A DNA stretch of 64,000 nt from Streptomyces zhihengii (GTDB lineage Bacteria > Actinomycetota > Actinomycetes > Streptomycetales > Streptomycetaceae), in contig NZ_JAFEJA010000001.1 in the NCBI RefSeq assembly GCF_016919245.1, positions 434,001 to 498,000 of the forward strand, read 5' to 3'. The position numbers and the translations under genes were made by a program. Below, piece by piece: positions 24,860 through 32,917 of the stretch (position 1 is its first letter; each line of letters begins with the position of its first letter). The notes beneath the pieces were generated by a model, which saw only the letters and a list, made by a program, of their open reading frames with translations, searched no databases and had not been told where the DNA came from.

Positions 24860-26500
24860 ATGGGTGTGTGGACGGTACCGGGCTACACGGAGTCCCGGGA
24901 GCTGGGATCCGGCGCCGGCGGGCGCGTGGTGCTCGCGGTGCACGACGCCACCGGTGTGCCGGTGGCCGTGAAGTACCTCGGTGAACGACTGCGGAGCGAC
25001 GCCTCGTTCGTGCGCGAGTTCCGGGCGGAGGCGCGGCTGCTCGGCGGGCTCGACACGCCGTACGTCGTCCGTCTCTACGAGTACGTCGAGGCCCCCTCGG
25101 GCGCGGCGATCGTGATGGAGCTGGTCGACGGGATCGCGTTGCGCGCGCTGCTGGCGCAGGAGGGCGCGACGGGGCCCGAGGCCGCGCTGGTCGTCCTGAA
25201 GGGGTCCCTGCTCGGGCTGGCGGCCGCCCACGCGCGCGGGGTGGTGCACCGGGACTACAAGCCGGAGAACGTGCTGGTGGCGGCCGACGGCTCGTCCAAG
25301 CTGGTCGACTTCGGCATCGCCACCCGGCACGGCGCGACACCCGGCGTCGCGGGCACACCGGCGTACATGGCCCCCGAGCAGTGGGAGGGCGGCGCCGCCT
25401 CGCCGGCCGCCGACGTGTACGCGGCCACGGCGGTCTTCTACGAGTGCCTGACCGGGCGGAAGCCGTTCCGCGGCGAGAACTTCGCCGAGCTGGCCCTCCA
25501 GCACATCGGCGCGCCGGTCCCCGAGGACGACACGCCGGAGCCGGTACGGCCGCTGATCCGGCGCGGGCTCGCGAAGGCGGCCGCGGACCGGCCGGCGGAC
25601 GCCGCGGCCTTCGTCGCGGAGCTGGAGGAGATCGCCGGTGCCGCCTACGGCCCGGACTGGGAGGAGCGCGGGCGCGGGCGGCTCGCCGCGCTCTCCGCGC
25701 TGCTCCCGCTGCTGTTCCCCTCCGCCGCCGGGCGGGCCGCGGGGACGACCGACCGGGCGACCACGGCGCTGGCACCGCCGGGAGCCGGGGGCCCGCCGGG
25801 CGCGGGCAGGCGGCTGGTCCCGGGGCTGCCGGGCATCGTGGCGGCGATCGTCGCGCTGGTGCTGGCCGGGCTCGCCGCCGTCGCGGCGCAGGCGGGCGAG
25901 GACCGGCGGGAGACCACCGCCGAGGCGATGGCGACCACCAGCGCGGGACCGGCCGCCCCGGGCGCGCCGTCGCCGTCCCCGGGCACGCCCGGCGGACCGT
26001 CGCCCTCGGCCACCCAGCCGTCCCCGACGCTCTCCCCGTCCCCCACTCCGTCCGGCCCCTCCGCGTCGCCGACGGCCTCCCCCACCACGAGCGCGGCCAC
26101 CTCGCCGGCGCCCGGGCCGACACCGACGCCCTCGGTGTCCCCCACGGTCTCCGCGACGCCGACACCCGCCCCCGTGCGGGTCGACTCCGTCGCCGTCACC
26201 CTCTTCCGGCAGACGGGCACGGCCACCGGGCAGGCGTCCGTCGACGTGGCGACGGACGGGCCGGGGCCGGTCACCGTCGTGATCACCTGGTACACGGGCA
26301 ACGCCAAGGGAGAGCTCGGCGTCCCCGACGGGAGCGAGACGTTTCGCCGCAGCGGCGCCACGCGCTACACGCTGCCGCTGACCCACACCTTCCAGGGGCA
26401 GGGCTGCTACTGGGGCGTGGTGGCGTCGACCGACCCCGCCCCGGGCAGCGGGAGTTCGACGCAGCAGCTGCTCACCCGGAGGGGGTGCCCGGTCTCGTGA
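24860..26500 (+). CDS. Membrane Ser/Thr protein kinase with external sensor domain
   Basis: A 546-aa protein from ATG 24860. The Hanks-type kinase domain covers residues 8-275: glycine loop LGSGAGGRVVLAV, ATP lysine in VAVKYLGERL, catalytic HRDYKPENVLV (Tyr instead of the usual Leu), DFG in KLVDFGIATRHG, and APE in PAYMAPEQWEGG. A membrane helix (about 325-350, VAAIVALVLAGLAAVAAQAG) is followed by a Pro/Ser/Thr linker and an external beta-rich domain (about 440-546) with cysteines in GCYWG and RRGCPVS. Its stop overlaps the start of the next gene, whose product ends in a similar domain. It probably phosphorylates that partner. Divergent from the S1 protease. Confidence 0.93.
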   Translation: MGVWTVPGYTESRELGSGAGGRVVLAVHDATGVPVAVKYLGERLRSDASFVREFRAEARLLGGLDTPYVVRLYEYVEAPSGAAIVMELVDGIALRALLAQEGATGPEAALVVLKGSLLGLAAAHARGVVHRDYKPENVLVAADGSSKLVDFGIATRHGATPGVAGTPAYMAPEQWEGGAASPAADVYAATAVFYECLTGRKPFRGENFAELALQHIGAPVPEDDTPEPVRPLIRRGLAKAAADRPADAAAFVAELEEIAGAAYGPDWEERGRGRLAALSALLPLLFPSAAGRAAGTTDRATTALAPPGAGGPPGAGRRLVPGLPGIVAAIVALVLAGLAAVAAQAGEDRRETTAEAMATTSAGPAAPGAPSPSPGTPGGPSPSATQPSPTLSPSPTPSGPSASPTASPTTSAATSPAPGPTPTPSVSPTVSATPTPAPVRVDSVAVTLFRQTGTATGQASVDVATDGPGPVTVVITWYTGNAKGELGVPDGSETFRRSGATRYTLPLTHTFQGQGCYWGVVASTDPAPGSGSSTQQLLTRRGCPVS

Positions 26501-27510
26501 ATGGCCACTCCGCGACGCCGCCCGGGCAGGGGCGGGACGGCGCGCCCGGGCAGCAGCCGGGCGGGCACGAGGACACACCGGCCGCCGGGGCGGCACCGAC
26601 CGCCGGGACCCACGAGGGCGCCGTGCAGGACACGGTGCGGCTGCCCGCGGCCGGGGACGGCGCGTCCGACACAGTGCATCTGCCGCCGACCGGGGACGGC
26701 GTGCCCGCCACCGTGCGTCTGCCGCTGACCGGCGATGCCGGTCACGAGGGCTACAGCGCGACCGCTCTGGGCAGCCACTGGTTCGAGCGGCCCGGACCGG
26801 AAGGCTCCACCGCGCGGACGGACGCGCCCACGGCACGGGCCGCCGGCCCGGTGGGCGGAGGGGCGTTCCGGCCGGAAGGCCCCGTGGGCGGAGGGGCGTT
26901 CCGGCCGGAAGGCCCCGTGGGCGGAGGGGTGTTCCGGCCGGACGCGGAGGTGGTGCCCGACCGGGTGGAGGGCGAGGTGCTCCGGTTCGGCCCGGGGGTG
27001 ACCGCCGTGGTCCGGCAGCGGGGGGACGCCGCCACGCTCGCCGGGGTGTGGCACGGCACCCTCGCGGGCGAGGCCGGGTCGTCGCGGGGCACGCCGGACG
27101 GACGGACGCGGCGCGGGCGGCCGGCGTGGCGGCGGTACGCGCCGGCGGCGGTGATCCTGGTGGCGGTGCTGGTGTTCCTCGCCTGGCAGCGCTTCGGTCC
27201 CGGTGTGGAGGTCCGCGGGGTCTCCGTCGAGGCGCCGGCGGAGGGGCCGGGGTGCGGCGGCACCGCCGATGTCACCGCGCTGGTCGAGACGAACGGGCGC
27301 GCCGGGACGATCGCGTACCGGTGGGAGCGCAGCGACGGCACGTCGTCCGGGCCGCTGTACGAGACGGTGACGCGCGGGCAGCGCCAGGCGCGGCTCCACC
27401 TGGGGTGGACGTTCACCGGGGTGGGCGCGTACGCGGCCCGGGCCGAGGTGCGGATCGAGTCGCCCGGGCGGCACACGGCCGCGGCGGAGTTCGTGTACGT
27501 GTGCCGCTGA
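26497..27510 (+). CDS. Kinase-linked single-pass membrane protein with TVRLP repeats and external domain
   Basis: A 337-aa protein from GTG 26497 (GTGA overlap with the kinase gene). The cytoplasmic part carries three 13-residue repeats containing TVRLP, TVHLP and TVRLP (Thr 46, 59 and 72) and three 11-residue GPVGGGAFRPE repeats (about 117-149). One helix (VILVAVLVFLAWQRFG, about 225-240) precedes an external beta-sandwich-like domain (GVSVEAPAEGPGCGGTADVT, YRWERSDGTSSGPLYE, LGWTFTGVGAYAARAEVRI, final VCR) that resembles the kinase's own C-terminal domain. The spaced threonines are candidate kinase targets. The function is unknown; co-receptor or substrate of the kinase is inferred. Confidence 0.8.
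   Translation: MNGHSATPPGQGRDGAPGQQPGGHEDTPAAGAAPTAGTHEGAVQDTVRLPAAGDGASDTVHLPPTGDGVPATVRLPLTGDAGHEGYSATALGSHWFERPGPEGSTARTDAPTARAAGPVGGGAFRPEGPVGGGAFRPEGPVGGGVFRPDAEVVPDRVEGEVLRFGPGVTAVVRQRGDAATLAGVWHGTLAGEAGSSRGTPDGRTRRGRPAWRRYAPAAVILVAVLVFLAWQRFGPGVEVRGVSVEAPAEGPGCGGTADVTALVETNGRAGTIAYRWERSDGTSSGPLYETVTRGQRQARLHLGWTFTGVGAYAARAEVRIESPGRHTAAAEFVYVCR
26845..26943 (+). repeat. 33-bp tandem repeat inside the kinase-partner gene
   Basis: Three near-identical 33-base units at 26845, 26878 and 26911, each starting GGCCC and containing GTGGGCGGAGGGGCGTTCC, encode GPVGGGAFRPE-type repeats. In-frame copy-number change would leave the gene intact. Confidence 0.88.
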
Positions 27511-27556
27511 CCCCGCCCGGAGGTACCGCTGACCCCGCCCGGGCCGCCGGACGCGC

Positions 27557-27624
27557 GGTGGTGCCGGGGCCCCGGGCGGGGCACCGGCACCACCGGGACC
27601 GCCGCGCGCCGGGGCGCGCGGCGG
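27557..27624. terminator. Pair of terminator hairpins between convergent genes
   Basis: First hairpin 27557-27594: GGTGGTGCCGG pairs with CCGGCACCACC. Second hairpin 27599-27624: CCGCCGCGCGCC pairs with GGCGCGCGGCGG. Either could end transcription from both sides. Confidence 0.82.
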
Positions 27625-27634
27625 CGGTTCGCCG

Positions 27635-29824
27635 TCAGGGGAAGCTGACGACCGTGGAGGGGACCGTCGACGTGCCGGAGGTCGGCGATCCGGTGCTGTT
27701 GATCACGTGCTCGAACTGCCCGTTGCCGCCCAGGGACACGACCAGCAGGTTGTGGAACTTCACGCCCGGCTTGACCGGGGCGCGGAATCCGTGGTCCTGG
27801 CGGATCGTCGGGTCGACGTTGTAGTAGCAGTAGCTGCCCATGCCCCAGCCTTCGTGCTGCTCGACGGAGTCGTCGACGCGGTACGCCGCGTAGCCCTTGA
27901 CGGAGCCGTTCTGGATGGCTGCCTGGTTCGGGGCGTCGTACGCCTTCTCGTTCTGGAAGAAGATCGTGCGTCCGCGTTCGCCGTACCACTCGACGTCGTA
28001 CTTGTTGAAGTGCTCGACGAACAGGCCGGTCGCGAGGACGTCGTCGCCGTTGACCCGCACGCCGTAGTCGGCGCGGTTGGTCTCCCAGCCCCAGCCCTCG
28101 CCGTGGTCGGCGCGCCAGACCCAGGTGTGGTCGATGATCGTGTCGTCGCTGTTGACGACCATGCTGGTGGTGGCCTTGCCGGGGCCGGCCCCGCCGATGC
28201 GGATGAACACGTCCTGCACGGTGGTCGGGTTGGCCGCGTGGTCGGCGGAGGAGCCCTGGGGGCCGATCTCCAGCAGGGTCGGGGAGTTGACCGGTCCGGC
28301 GTCGATGAGGAAGCCGGCCAGCCGGACGCCGTCGACGTCGGCGACCTTCATGGCGGTCACACCGTTGTCGGGGATGATCGTGGCGAGGCCGAGGCCCAGC
28401 ACGATCGTGTCGGGCCGGTCGATCTCGATGGTGCGGTCGATGTGGTAGACGCCCGGGGTGAAGAGCAGGTGCAGGCCCTGGTCGAGCGCCGCGTTGACGG
28501 TGGCGGCCGTGGCGCCCTGCTTCACTACGTAGAACCGGTCGAGCGGGATCGACGTGCCCTGCGGTGTGCCGTTGCCCCAGGAGGTGCCGCGCGCGTCGAC
28601 GCGCTTGGCGGGGGCGAAGACCTTGTAGTCGTCGCCGTCGAGGTAGAGGAAGGGCTTCTCGCGGGAGATCGGCGTGGTGTCGAGCGTGGTGTAGGGCGGG
28701 TTGGGGTAGCTGGTGGCCGGTGCGCCCTGGACGCCGGAGAAGGTCATGTTCCAGACCGCGTTGGTCCAGCCGCCGACCGAGCTGTCGCGGGTGTACCACT
28801 GCTGCTGCGAGTAGGGGCCGACCGTGCCGTCGATCCTGCTGTCCGCGATGTAGCCGCCGCTGGCCCAGCCGTAGCCGTCGGGGGCCAGGTTGAGCCCGCC
28901 CTTGACGTGCATCCGGCGGAACGGCGCCGCCTGCGACACGGCCCAGCGGTTGGTGCCGCTCACCGGGTTGAGGGCGAGGTTCTCGGCGGAGCGCCAGAAG
29001 TTCTGGGTGGCGTTGCCGTTGAACCACCCGGCGTCGACGGTCACATCGCCGTTGAAGGTGGTGTCGTCGGGGTTGAGGCCGAGGCCGGCGATCGAGGTGT
29101 AGAAGCCGATCTGGGCGTTGATGTCGTCGTAGGTGCCGGGCTTGAAGAGCAGGGCGTGCCGGCCCGGGCCGAACTGCGCGGACTCCTGCTGCTCGAAGAT
29201 CGCGTCGACCTTGCCCTGGATGTCGGGCGTGGCGGGGTCGAAGACGTGGACGTTGGGGCCGAGGTCACCGCCGCCGGGGATCTCGGGGCCGCCGCCGTTC
29301 GTGGTGCCGTAGACCTTGAACTCCCAGAGTGAGTAGCCGTATCCGGTGGAGCGGGCGGTGCCGGTGAGCCGCACGTAGCGGGCGTCGCCGCTGACGTTCA
29401 GGGTCTCGTCGCCGCCGGGGCCGGTGGTGGTGGAGTACGCGGTGGTCCAGTCGTTGCCGTCGGTGGACAGCTCGATGCGGTAGGCCGTGGCGTACGCGGC
29501 CTCCCAGGCGAGCTCGACAGCGGTGACGGAGGCGGTGGCACCCAGGTCGATCCGGATCCACTGCGGGTCGGCGAAGGCGCTGGACCAGCGGGTGCCCGGG
29601 TTGCCGTCGACCGCGTTGGCCGCGGCCGTGCCGCCGTTCTCCTGGCTGGAGGCGGTCACCGCCTTGCCCTGGGAGAGCAGGGCGGGGGCGGCCGTCGCGG
29701 GGGCGGCGGGCAGCACGCCGAGGAGCGCCGCGACCAGGGCGGTGACGATCAGCGCGCCGAGGGTGCGCCATCGTGCGGGACGGGTGGCGGGTGGTCGCGG
29801 TGGGCCGGTGAGAGCAGCAGGCAT
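27635..29824 (-). CDS. Secreted discoidin (F5/8, CBM32-type) and parallel beta-helix glycoside hydrolase, GH55/GH87-like
   Basis: A 729-aa protein with a signal peptide (to about residue 46, PAAPATAAPA). Residues 48-172 form an F5/8-type discoidin domain (KAVTASSQENGG, AVDGNPGTRWSSAFADPQW, IRIDLGATASVTAVELAWE, YVRLTGTA, YGYSLWEFKVYG). The rest is a right-handed beta-helix (VFDPATPDIQGKVDAIFEQQ, HALLFKPGTYDDINAQIGFY, LLFTPGVYHIDRTIEIDRP, IIDHTWVWRADHGEG, DYGVRVNGDDVLATGLFVEHF, QNEKAYDAPNQAA). This architecture fits beta-1,3- or alpha-1,3-glucan hydrolases (GH55, GH87) that Streptomyces use on fungal walls; I cannot decide between them. A LacI-type operator lies 60 bases upstream, shared in sequence with the S1 protease. 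Confidence 0.78.
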   Translation of the reverse strand: MPAALTGPPRPPATRPARWRTLGALIVTALVAALLGVLPAAPATAAPALLSQGKAVTASSQENGGTAAANAVDGNPGTRWSSAFADPQWIRIDLGATASVTAVELAWEAAYATAYRIELSTDGNDWTTAYSTTTGPGGDETLNVSGDARYVRLTGTARSTGYGYSLWEFKVYGTTNGGGPEIPGGGDLGPNVHVFDPATPDIQGKVDAIFEQQESAQFGPGRHALLFKPGTYDDINAQIGFYTSIAGLGLNPDDTTFNGDVTVDAGWFNGNATQNFWRSAENLALNPVSGTNRWAVSQAAPFRRMHVKGGLNLAPDGYGWASGGYIADSRIDGTVGPYSQQQWYTRDSSVGGWTNAVWNMTFSGVQGAPATSYPNPPYTTLDTTPISREKPFLYLDGDDYKVFAPAKRVDARGTSWGNGTPQGTSIPLDRFYVVKQGATAATVNAALDQGLHLLFTPGVYHIDRTIEIDRPDTIVLGLGLATIIPDNGVTAMKVADVDGVRLAGFLIDAGPVNSPTLLEIGPQGSSADHAANPTTVQDVFIRIGGAGPGKATTSMVVNSDDTIIDHTWVWRADHGEGWGWETNRADYGVRVNGDDVLATGLFVEHFNKYDVEWYGERGRTIFFQNEKAYDAPNQAAIQNGSVKGYAAYRVDDSVEQHEGWGMGSYCYYNVDPTIRQDHGFRAPVKPGVKFHNLLVVSLGGNGQFEHVINSTGSPTSGTSTVPSTVVSFP

Positions 29825-29883
29825 GGGGGGTCTCCTGGCTGGTGCGGGTGGAGGCGGGCGGGTGCCGGGCCCGCGCGAGAGGC

Positions 29884-29897
29884 GGAGAGCGCTCTCA
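29884..29897. promoter_or_regulatory. LacI-type operator upstream of the beta-helix hydrolase gene
   Basis: Read on the minus strand: TGAGAGCGCTCTCC, 13 of 14 bases matching the palindrome at 24598-24611. It follows a predicted -35 TTGACG (29931-29936) and -10 AATCAT (29907-29912, 18-base spacer), the same arrangement as at the protease gene. Confidence 0.68.
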
Positions 29898-30186
29898 TGG
29901 GCAGGGATGATTCTCCGGGCGTCACATCCGCGTCAAGAGTTGTGCACGAATGCCCGGCGTACGGGCCGAGATCGCACCCTTCACCTTCAACTTCCGAAGC
30001 CATGCCGGCAGTTGGTGTGCCGCCGGAACCGGACAAGAGGCGTCGATGCGGACGCCGCTCCGGGCGGGGCGACGACAAGGTCCGACGGCGGGGCCGCCCA
30101 CCGGGGGCCGGGCGGCAACGGGAGCGCGCGCCGTCGCCCCGAGGCCGCACACCGGGACCGTGTTCCCACTGTTCCGCTGAACGGAA

Positions 30187-30192
30187 TATATT
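30187..30192 (+). promoter_or_regulatory. -10 box for a leaderless aquaporin transcript
   Basis: TATATT, an excellent -10 hexamer for this G+C-rich genome, ends six bases before ATG 30199, and no ribosome-binding site is present. An imperfect inverted repeat TTCCG-N5-CGGAA lies directly upstream and could be an operator. Confidence 0.5.
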
Positions 30193-30198
30193 TTCCGC

Positions 30199-31323
30199 AT
30201 GACGACATCCGAGGAGAGACCGCCGGGACTGCCCCGCCGTGCCGCGGCCGAGGCGATCGGTACCGCGGCACTGGTGACGGCCGTGGTCGGCTCCGGCATC
30301 AAGGCGGACGCGCTGACCCCCGACGCCGGGACGGCGCTGCTCGCCAGCTCCCTGGCCTCGGCGATCGCGCTGGGACTGCTGATCACCCTGCTGTCACCGG
30401 TGTCCGGCGGTCATCTCAATCCGGTGGTGACCCTGTACGCGTGGTGGAGCGCACGGGAGCGCGGCTCGCGGGCGGGGCGCGACGCCCTGGTCTTCGTCGT
30501 GGCGCAGACGGCCGGGGCGCTCGTCGGCGCCCTGGCAGCGGACGCCCTGTTCGGCCGCGCGCCGGGCGTCCTGTCCGTACAGGACCGGTCGGCGGGGCAT
30601 CTGCCGGCCGGCGAGGCGGTCGCCACGGCGGGCCTGGTGTTCCTGATCGCCGGGCTCCGGCGGACCGGGCGCGCCCGGTGGACACCGCTCGCCGTGGCCG
30701 CCTATCTGATGGCCGCGATCTGGTTCACCTCGTCCGGTTCGTTCGCCAACCCGGCCGCCACGGTGGGGCGTTCGCTCTCCGACTCGTTCGCGGGCATCGC
30801 ACCGGCGTCGGTCCCCGCCTTCGTCGGCGCCCAGGTGCTGGGCGGGGTGCTGGGCTGCGCGCTGGCGGCGGCGCTGTTCGGCGGCATGCCGGCGCGCGGC
30901 GGCGCCGGGCGCGGGCCTGCCGGGCGGCACCGGGCCGGCGCGCGGCGGGACGCCTCGCGCGAACGCCGGTGGCCGCGCCGTCAGTACCTGATCCGCGCGA
31001 GGACCGGGAGATGGTCGCTGCCGGTGGCCGGGAGGGCACGGAGGCCGACCACGGCCGACGTCCGGGCGAGCACCTGGTCGATCCGCGCCACGGGGAAACC
31101 GGCCGGCCAGCTCAGGGCGAACCCCGGGCCCTCGGCCTCCAGGCGTGAGGTCAGCGGACGCAGACCGCGGTCGTCGACGGTGCCGTTGAGGTCACCGAGG
31201 AGCAGGACGCGTTCGACGGGCTCGGCCTCGATCGCCGCGCCCAGCAACCGGGCGCTCTCGTCCCGGTTGCCGGATCGCAGCCCCTGCACACCGAGCCGGA
31301 TCGACGGCAGATGGGCCACGTAG
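30199..31323 (+). CDS. Aquaporin/MIP-family channel with doubtful C-terminal end
   Basis: Residues 1-235 are a MIP channel of six helices with half-helix loops GGHLNPVVTLYAWW (NPV in place of the first NPA) and SFANPAATVGRS (canonical NPA with the filter Arg). Normal family length is 230-260 aa, but the frame stays open to 31323 (374 aa); residues after about 240 are Arg/Ser-rich and antisense to the nuclease gene ending at 30981. A TGA at 30989-30991 in the next frame would end the protein just where the neighbour ends, so a one-base frameshift or an unproductive extension is likely. TATATT at 30187-30192 ends six bases before the ATG, which suggests a leaderless transcript. Confidence 0.7.
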   Translation: MTTSEERPPGLPRRAAAEAIGTAALVTAVVGSGIKADALTPDAGTALLASSLASAIALGLLITLLSPVSGGHLNPVVTLYAWWSARERGSRAGRDALVFVVAQTAGALVGALAADALFGRAPGVLSVQDRSAGHLPAGEAVATAGLVFLIAGLRRTGRARWTPLAVAAYLMAAIWFTSSGSFANPAATVGRSLSDSFAGIAPASVPAFVGAQVLGGVLGCALAAALFGGMPARGGAGRGPAGRHRAGARRDASRERRWPRRQYLIRARTGRWSLPVAGRARRPTTADVRASTWSIRATGKPAGQLRANPGPSASRREVSGRRPRSSTVPLRSPRSRTRSTGSASIAAPSNRALSSRLPDRSPCTPSRIDGRWAT

Positions 31324-31973
31324 ACGGCGATGTCGCCGTGGGGGGTGCGGGCGGTGGCCCGCAGTCCGCGGCTCCAGCCGGGCTCCACGGCGCGGGGCCG
31401 GATGTCCACCGGCGCCACGTCCGTGAGCGGGTACCGGGACCACAGTCCGACGGTGCCGATGACGGCGTGGTGGGCCCAACCGGGGGCGAGTGCCCGCTCG
31501 TAGGCGGGGAGGGCGGCCGGAGTGACCTCCTCCAGGGCGATGAGGTGGGGTCGTTCGCGGGCCAGCGCCCGCGCCGTGCCCGCCGGGTCGGCGTTGTCGT
31601 CGGCGACGTTGTGCTGCACGGCGAGCAGGTCGTGCCGTGCGCCGTCCGCCGGTACGAGCAGCGGTCCGAAGAGGGCGAGCCAGGCCACCACGGGGAGCAC
31701 CAGCGCCACCAGCGCCGTCGCGGAACGGCGCAGCAGGCCCGCGAGGAGCAGCACGGGGACGGCGAGGCCCAGCCAGGGCAGGAACGTCTCCAGCAGGCTG
31801 CCGAGCCGGATGCCCGCGTTCGGCACCAGGCGGTGGAGTGCGAGCAGGGCGGCGGTGAGGACGGCGCACCCCGCGAGGACCCGGCCGCGCCGCCACCGCG
31901 AGGGGCGTGCGCCGGGGCGGCCGGATGGCGTACCCGCCGTGTCGTCGCCGCCCGTGCCGCCCGTGCCGTCCAT
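30981..31973 (-). CDS. Membrane-anchored endonuclease/exonuclease/phosphatase-family protein
   Basis: A 330-aa protein. Three hydrophobic helices (residues 30-110) precede an EEP domain: VQHNVADDNADPAGTARAL, LIALEEVTPAALPAYERAL (metal-binding Glu), GLWSRYPLTDVAPVDI, VYVAHLPSIRLG, LLLGDLNGTVDD (Asp/Asn) and TGSDHLPVLARIRY (Asp/His). The catalytic set is complete. Similar membrane-attached EEP proteins are frequent in Actinobacteria and may hydrolyse phosphodiesters or phospholipid headgroups outside the membrane. It is convergent with the aquaporin gene, whose open frame runs antisense through its 3' third. Confidence 0.9.
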   Translation of the reverse strand: MDGTGGTGGDDTAGTPSGRPGARPSRWRRGRVLAGCAVLTAALLALHRLVPNAGIRLGSLLETFLPWLGLAVPVLLLAGLLRRSATALVALVLPVVAWLALFGPLLVPADGARHDLLAVQHNVADDNADPAGTARALARERPHLIALEEVTPAALPAYERALAPGWAHHAVIGTVGLWSRYPLTDVAPVDIRPRAVEPGWSRGLRATARTPHGDIAVYVAHLPSIRLGVQGLRSGNRDESARLLGAAIEAEPVERVLLLGDLNGTVDDRGLRPLTSRLEAEGPGFALSWPAGFPVARIDQVLARTSAVVGLRALPATGSDHLPVLARIRY

Positions 31974-32039
31974 ACCCGCCCCGATCTCCGTGTGGTGCCC
32001 CCGCGGGGAATCCTGCCAGGCCGGCGGGGTGAGGCGTCG

Positions 32040-32843
32040 TCAGCGGGTGGCGGCGGGGGCGGGGCGCTCCTCGCGGCGGGCGATCAGCAGGCGGGCCCGG
32101 GGCGCGCCGTCCGGGCGCCGGCCCAGGGCGGTCAGCGGGGTCGACTCCACCGAGAATCCGGCCCGGTGGAGGTCGGTGAGGACGCCCGAGAGCGGGAACG
32201 TCCGGTAGTACATGACGAACCGGGGCCGCCACACGGCGTTGCGCACCCGCATGGTGGCGTCGAAGCCGAGCAGGGCCCAGTAGAGCCAGGAGTCGGGGCC
32301 CGGGGGCGCCAGGACGGGGAAGGCGAAGCGTCCGCCGGGGCGCAGCGCGGCACGGACCTGCGCGAAGAGCAGCGGCCGTTCCTTCGGGAGGAAGTGGCCG
32401 AACGCGCCGAAGCTGACGGCGAGATCGAAGACGCCGTCGAAGGGCAGGGCGCGCGCGTCCGCCTGTACCCAGTCGACCCGCGGGCCGGGGCCGGGCGGCG
32501 CGGTCCGGGCCGCGACGCCGAGCATGCCGGCGCTGAAGTCGACTCCGGTGACGCGCTCCGTGCACACCTGCCGGAGCACGTCGACGCCCGCGCCGGTGCC
32601 GCAGCAGACGTCCAGACCCGCACGGAACGGACCGAGGGTCCGCAAGGTCTCGCGCACCGGGTCGAGGACGGCGTCCGGCGTGCGGAAGGGGGTCCGGTCG
32701 AACGCGGGAGCCAGCAGGTCGTAGCCCCGTCGCGTGGAGGAGAGGGCCTGGACGGCGAGCTCGGTGAGGGTGGGTCCCTGTGCGGTGAACATCGGCACCC
32801 AGCCTACGGGCCGGGCGGTCCGGGGGACGGGGAACGGAGGCAC
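32040..32843 (-). CDS. Class I SAM-dependent methyltransferase
   Basis: A 267-aa protein with a Rossmann methyltransferase core: GLDVCCGTGAGVDVL (glycine loop), VTGVDFSAGML (acidic ribose contact), WVQADARALPFDGVFDLAVS and LRPGGRFAFPVLAP. The extra C-terminal segment RFVMYYRTFPLSGVLTDLHR gives substrate specificity, which is unknown. GTG 32843 is chosen because GGGGAG lies three bases upstream within the symmetrical control region; ATG 32792 is a shorter alternative starting MFTAQGPTLTELAVQ. It is divergent from the SPFH/NAD-kinase-like pair and shares its twin operators, so the three genes may answer the same signal. Confidence 0.86.
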   Translation of the reverse strand: MPPFPVPRTARPVGWVPMFTAQGPTLTELAVQALSSTRRGYDLLAPAFDRTPFRTPDAVLDPVRETLRTLGPFRAGLDVCCGTGAGVDVLRQVCTERVTGVDFSAGMLGVAARTAPPGPGPRVDWVQADARALPFDGVFDLAVSFGAFGHFLPKERPLLFAQVRAALRPGGRFAFPVLAPPGPDSWLYWALLGFDATMRVRNAVWRPRFVMYYRTFPLSGVLTDLHRAGFSVESTPLTALGRRPDGAPRARLLIARREERPAPAATR

Positions 32844-32856
32844 GGACTCCCCTTTT

Positions 32857-32871
32857 TCGTCTGCTTGACGA
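32857..32871. promoter_or_regulatory. Operator candidate 1, TCGTC-N5-GACGA
   Basis: TCGTCTGCTTGACGA, a 5+5 palindrome with a 5-base spacer. It is the left arm of a larger near-symmetrical control region (about 32848-32913) between divergent genes. An identical half-site pair lies 33 bases to the right. Confidence 0.7.
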
Positions 32872-32889
32872 CAACCACCGGGCTCGATA

Positions 32890-32904
32890 TCGTCATGAAG
32901 ACGA
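32890..32904. promoter_or_regulatory. Operator candidate 2, TCGTC-N5-GACGA
   Basis: TCGTCATGAAGACGA, the second copy of the palindrome, centred 33 bases (about three helical turns) from the first, immediately before the AAAAGGGGG ribosome site of the SPFH gene. Confidence 0.7.
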
Positions 32905-32917
32905 AAAGGGGGTTCCC

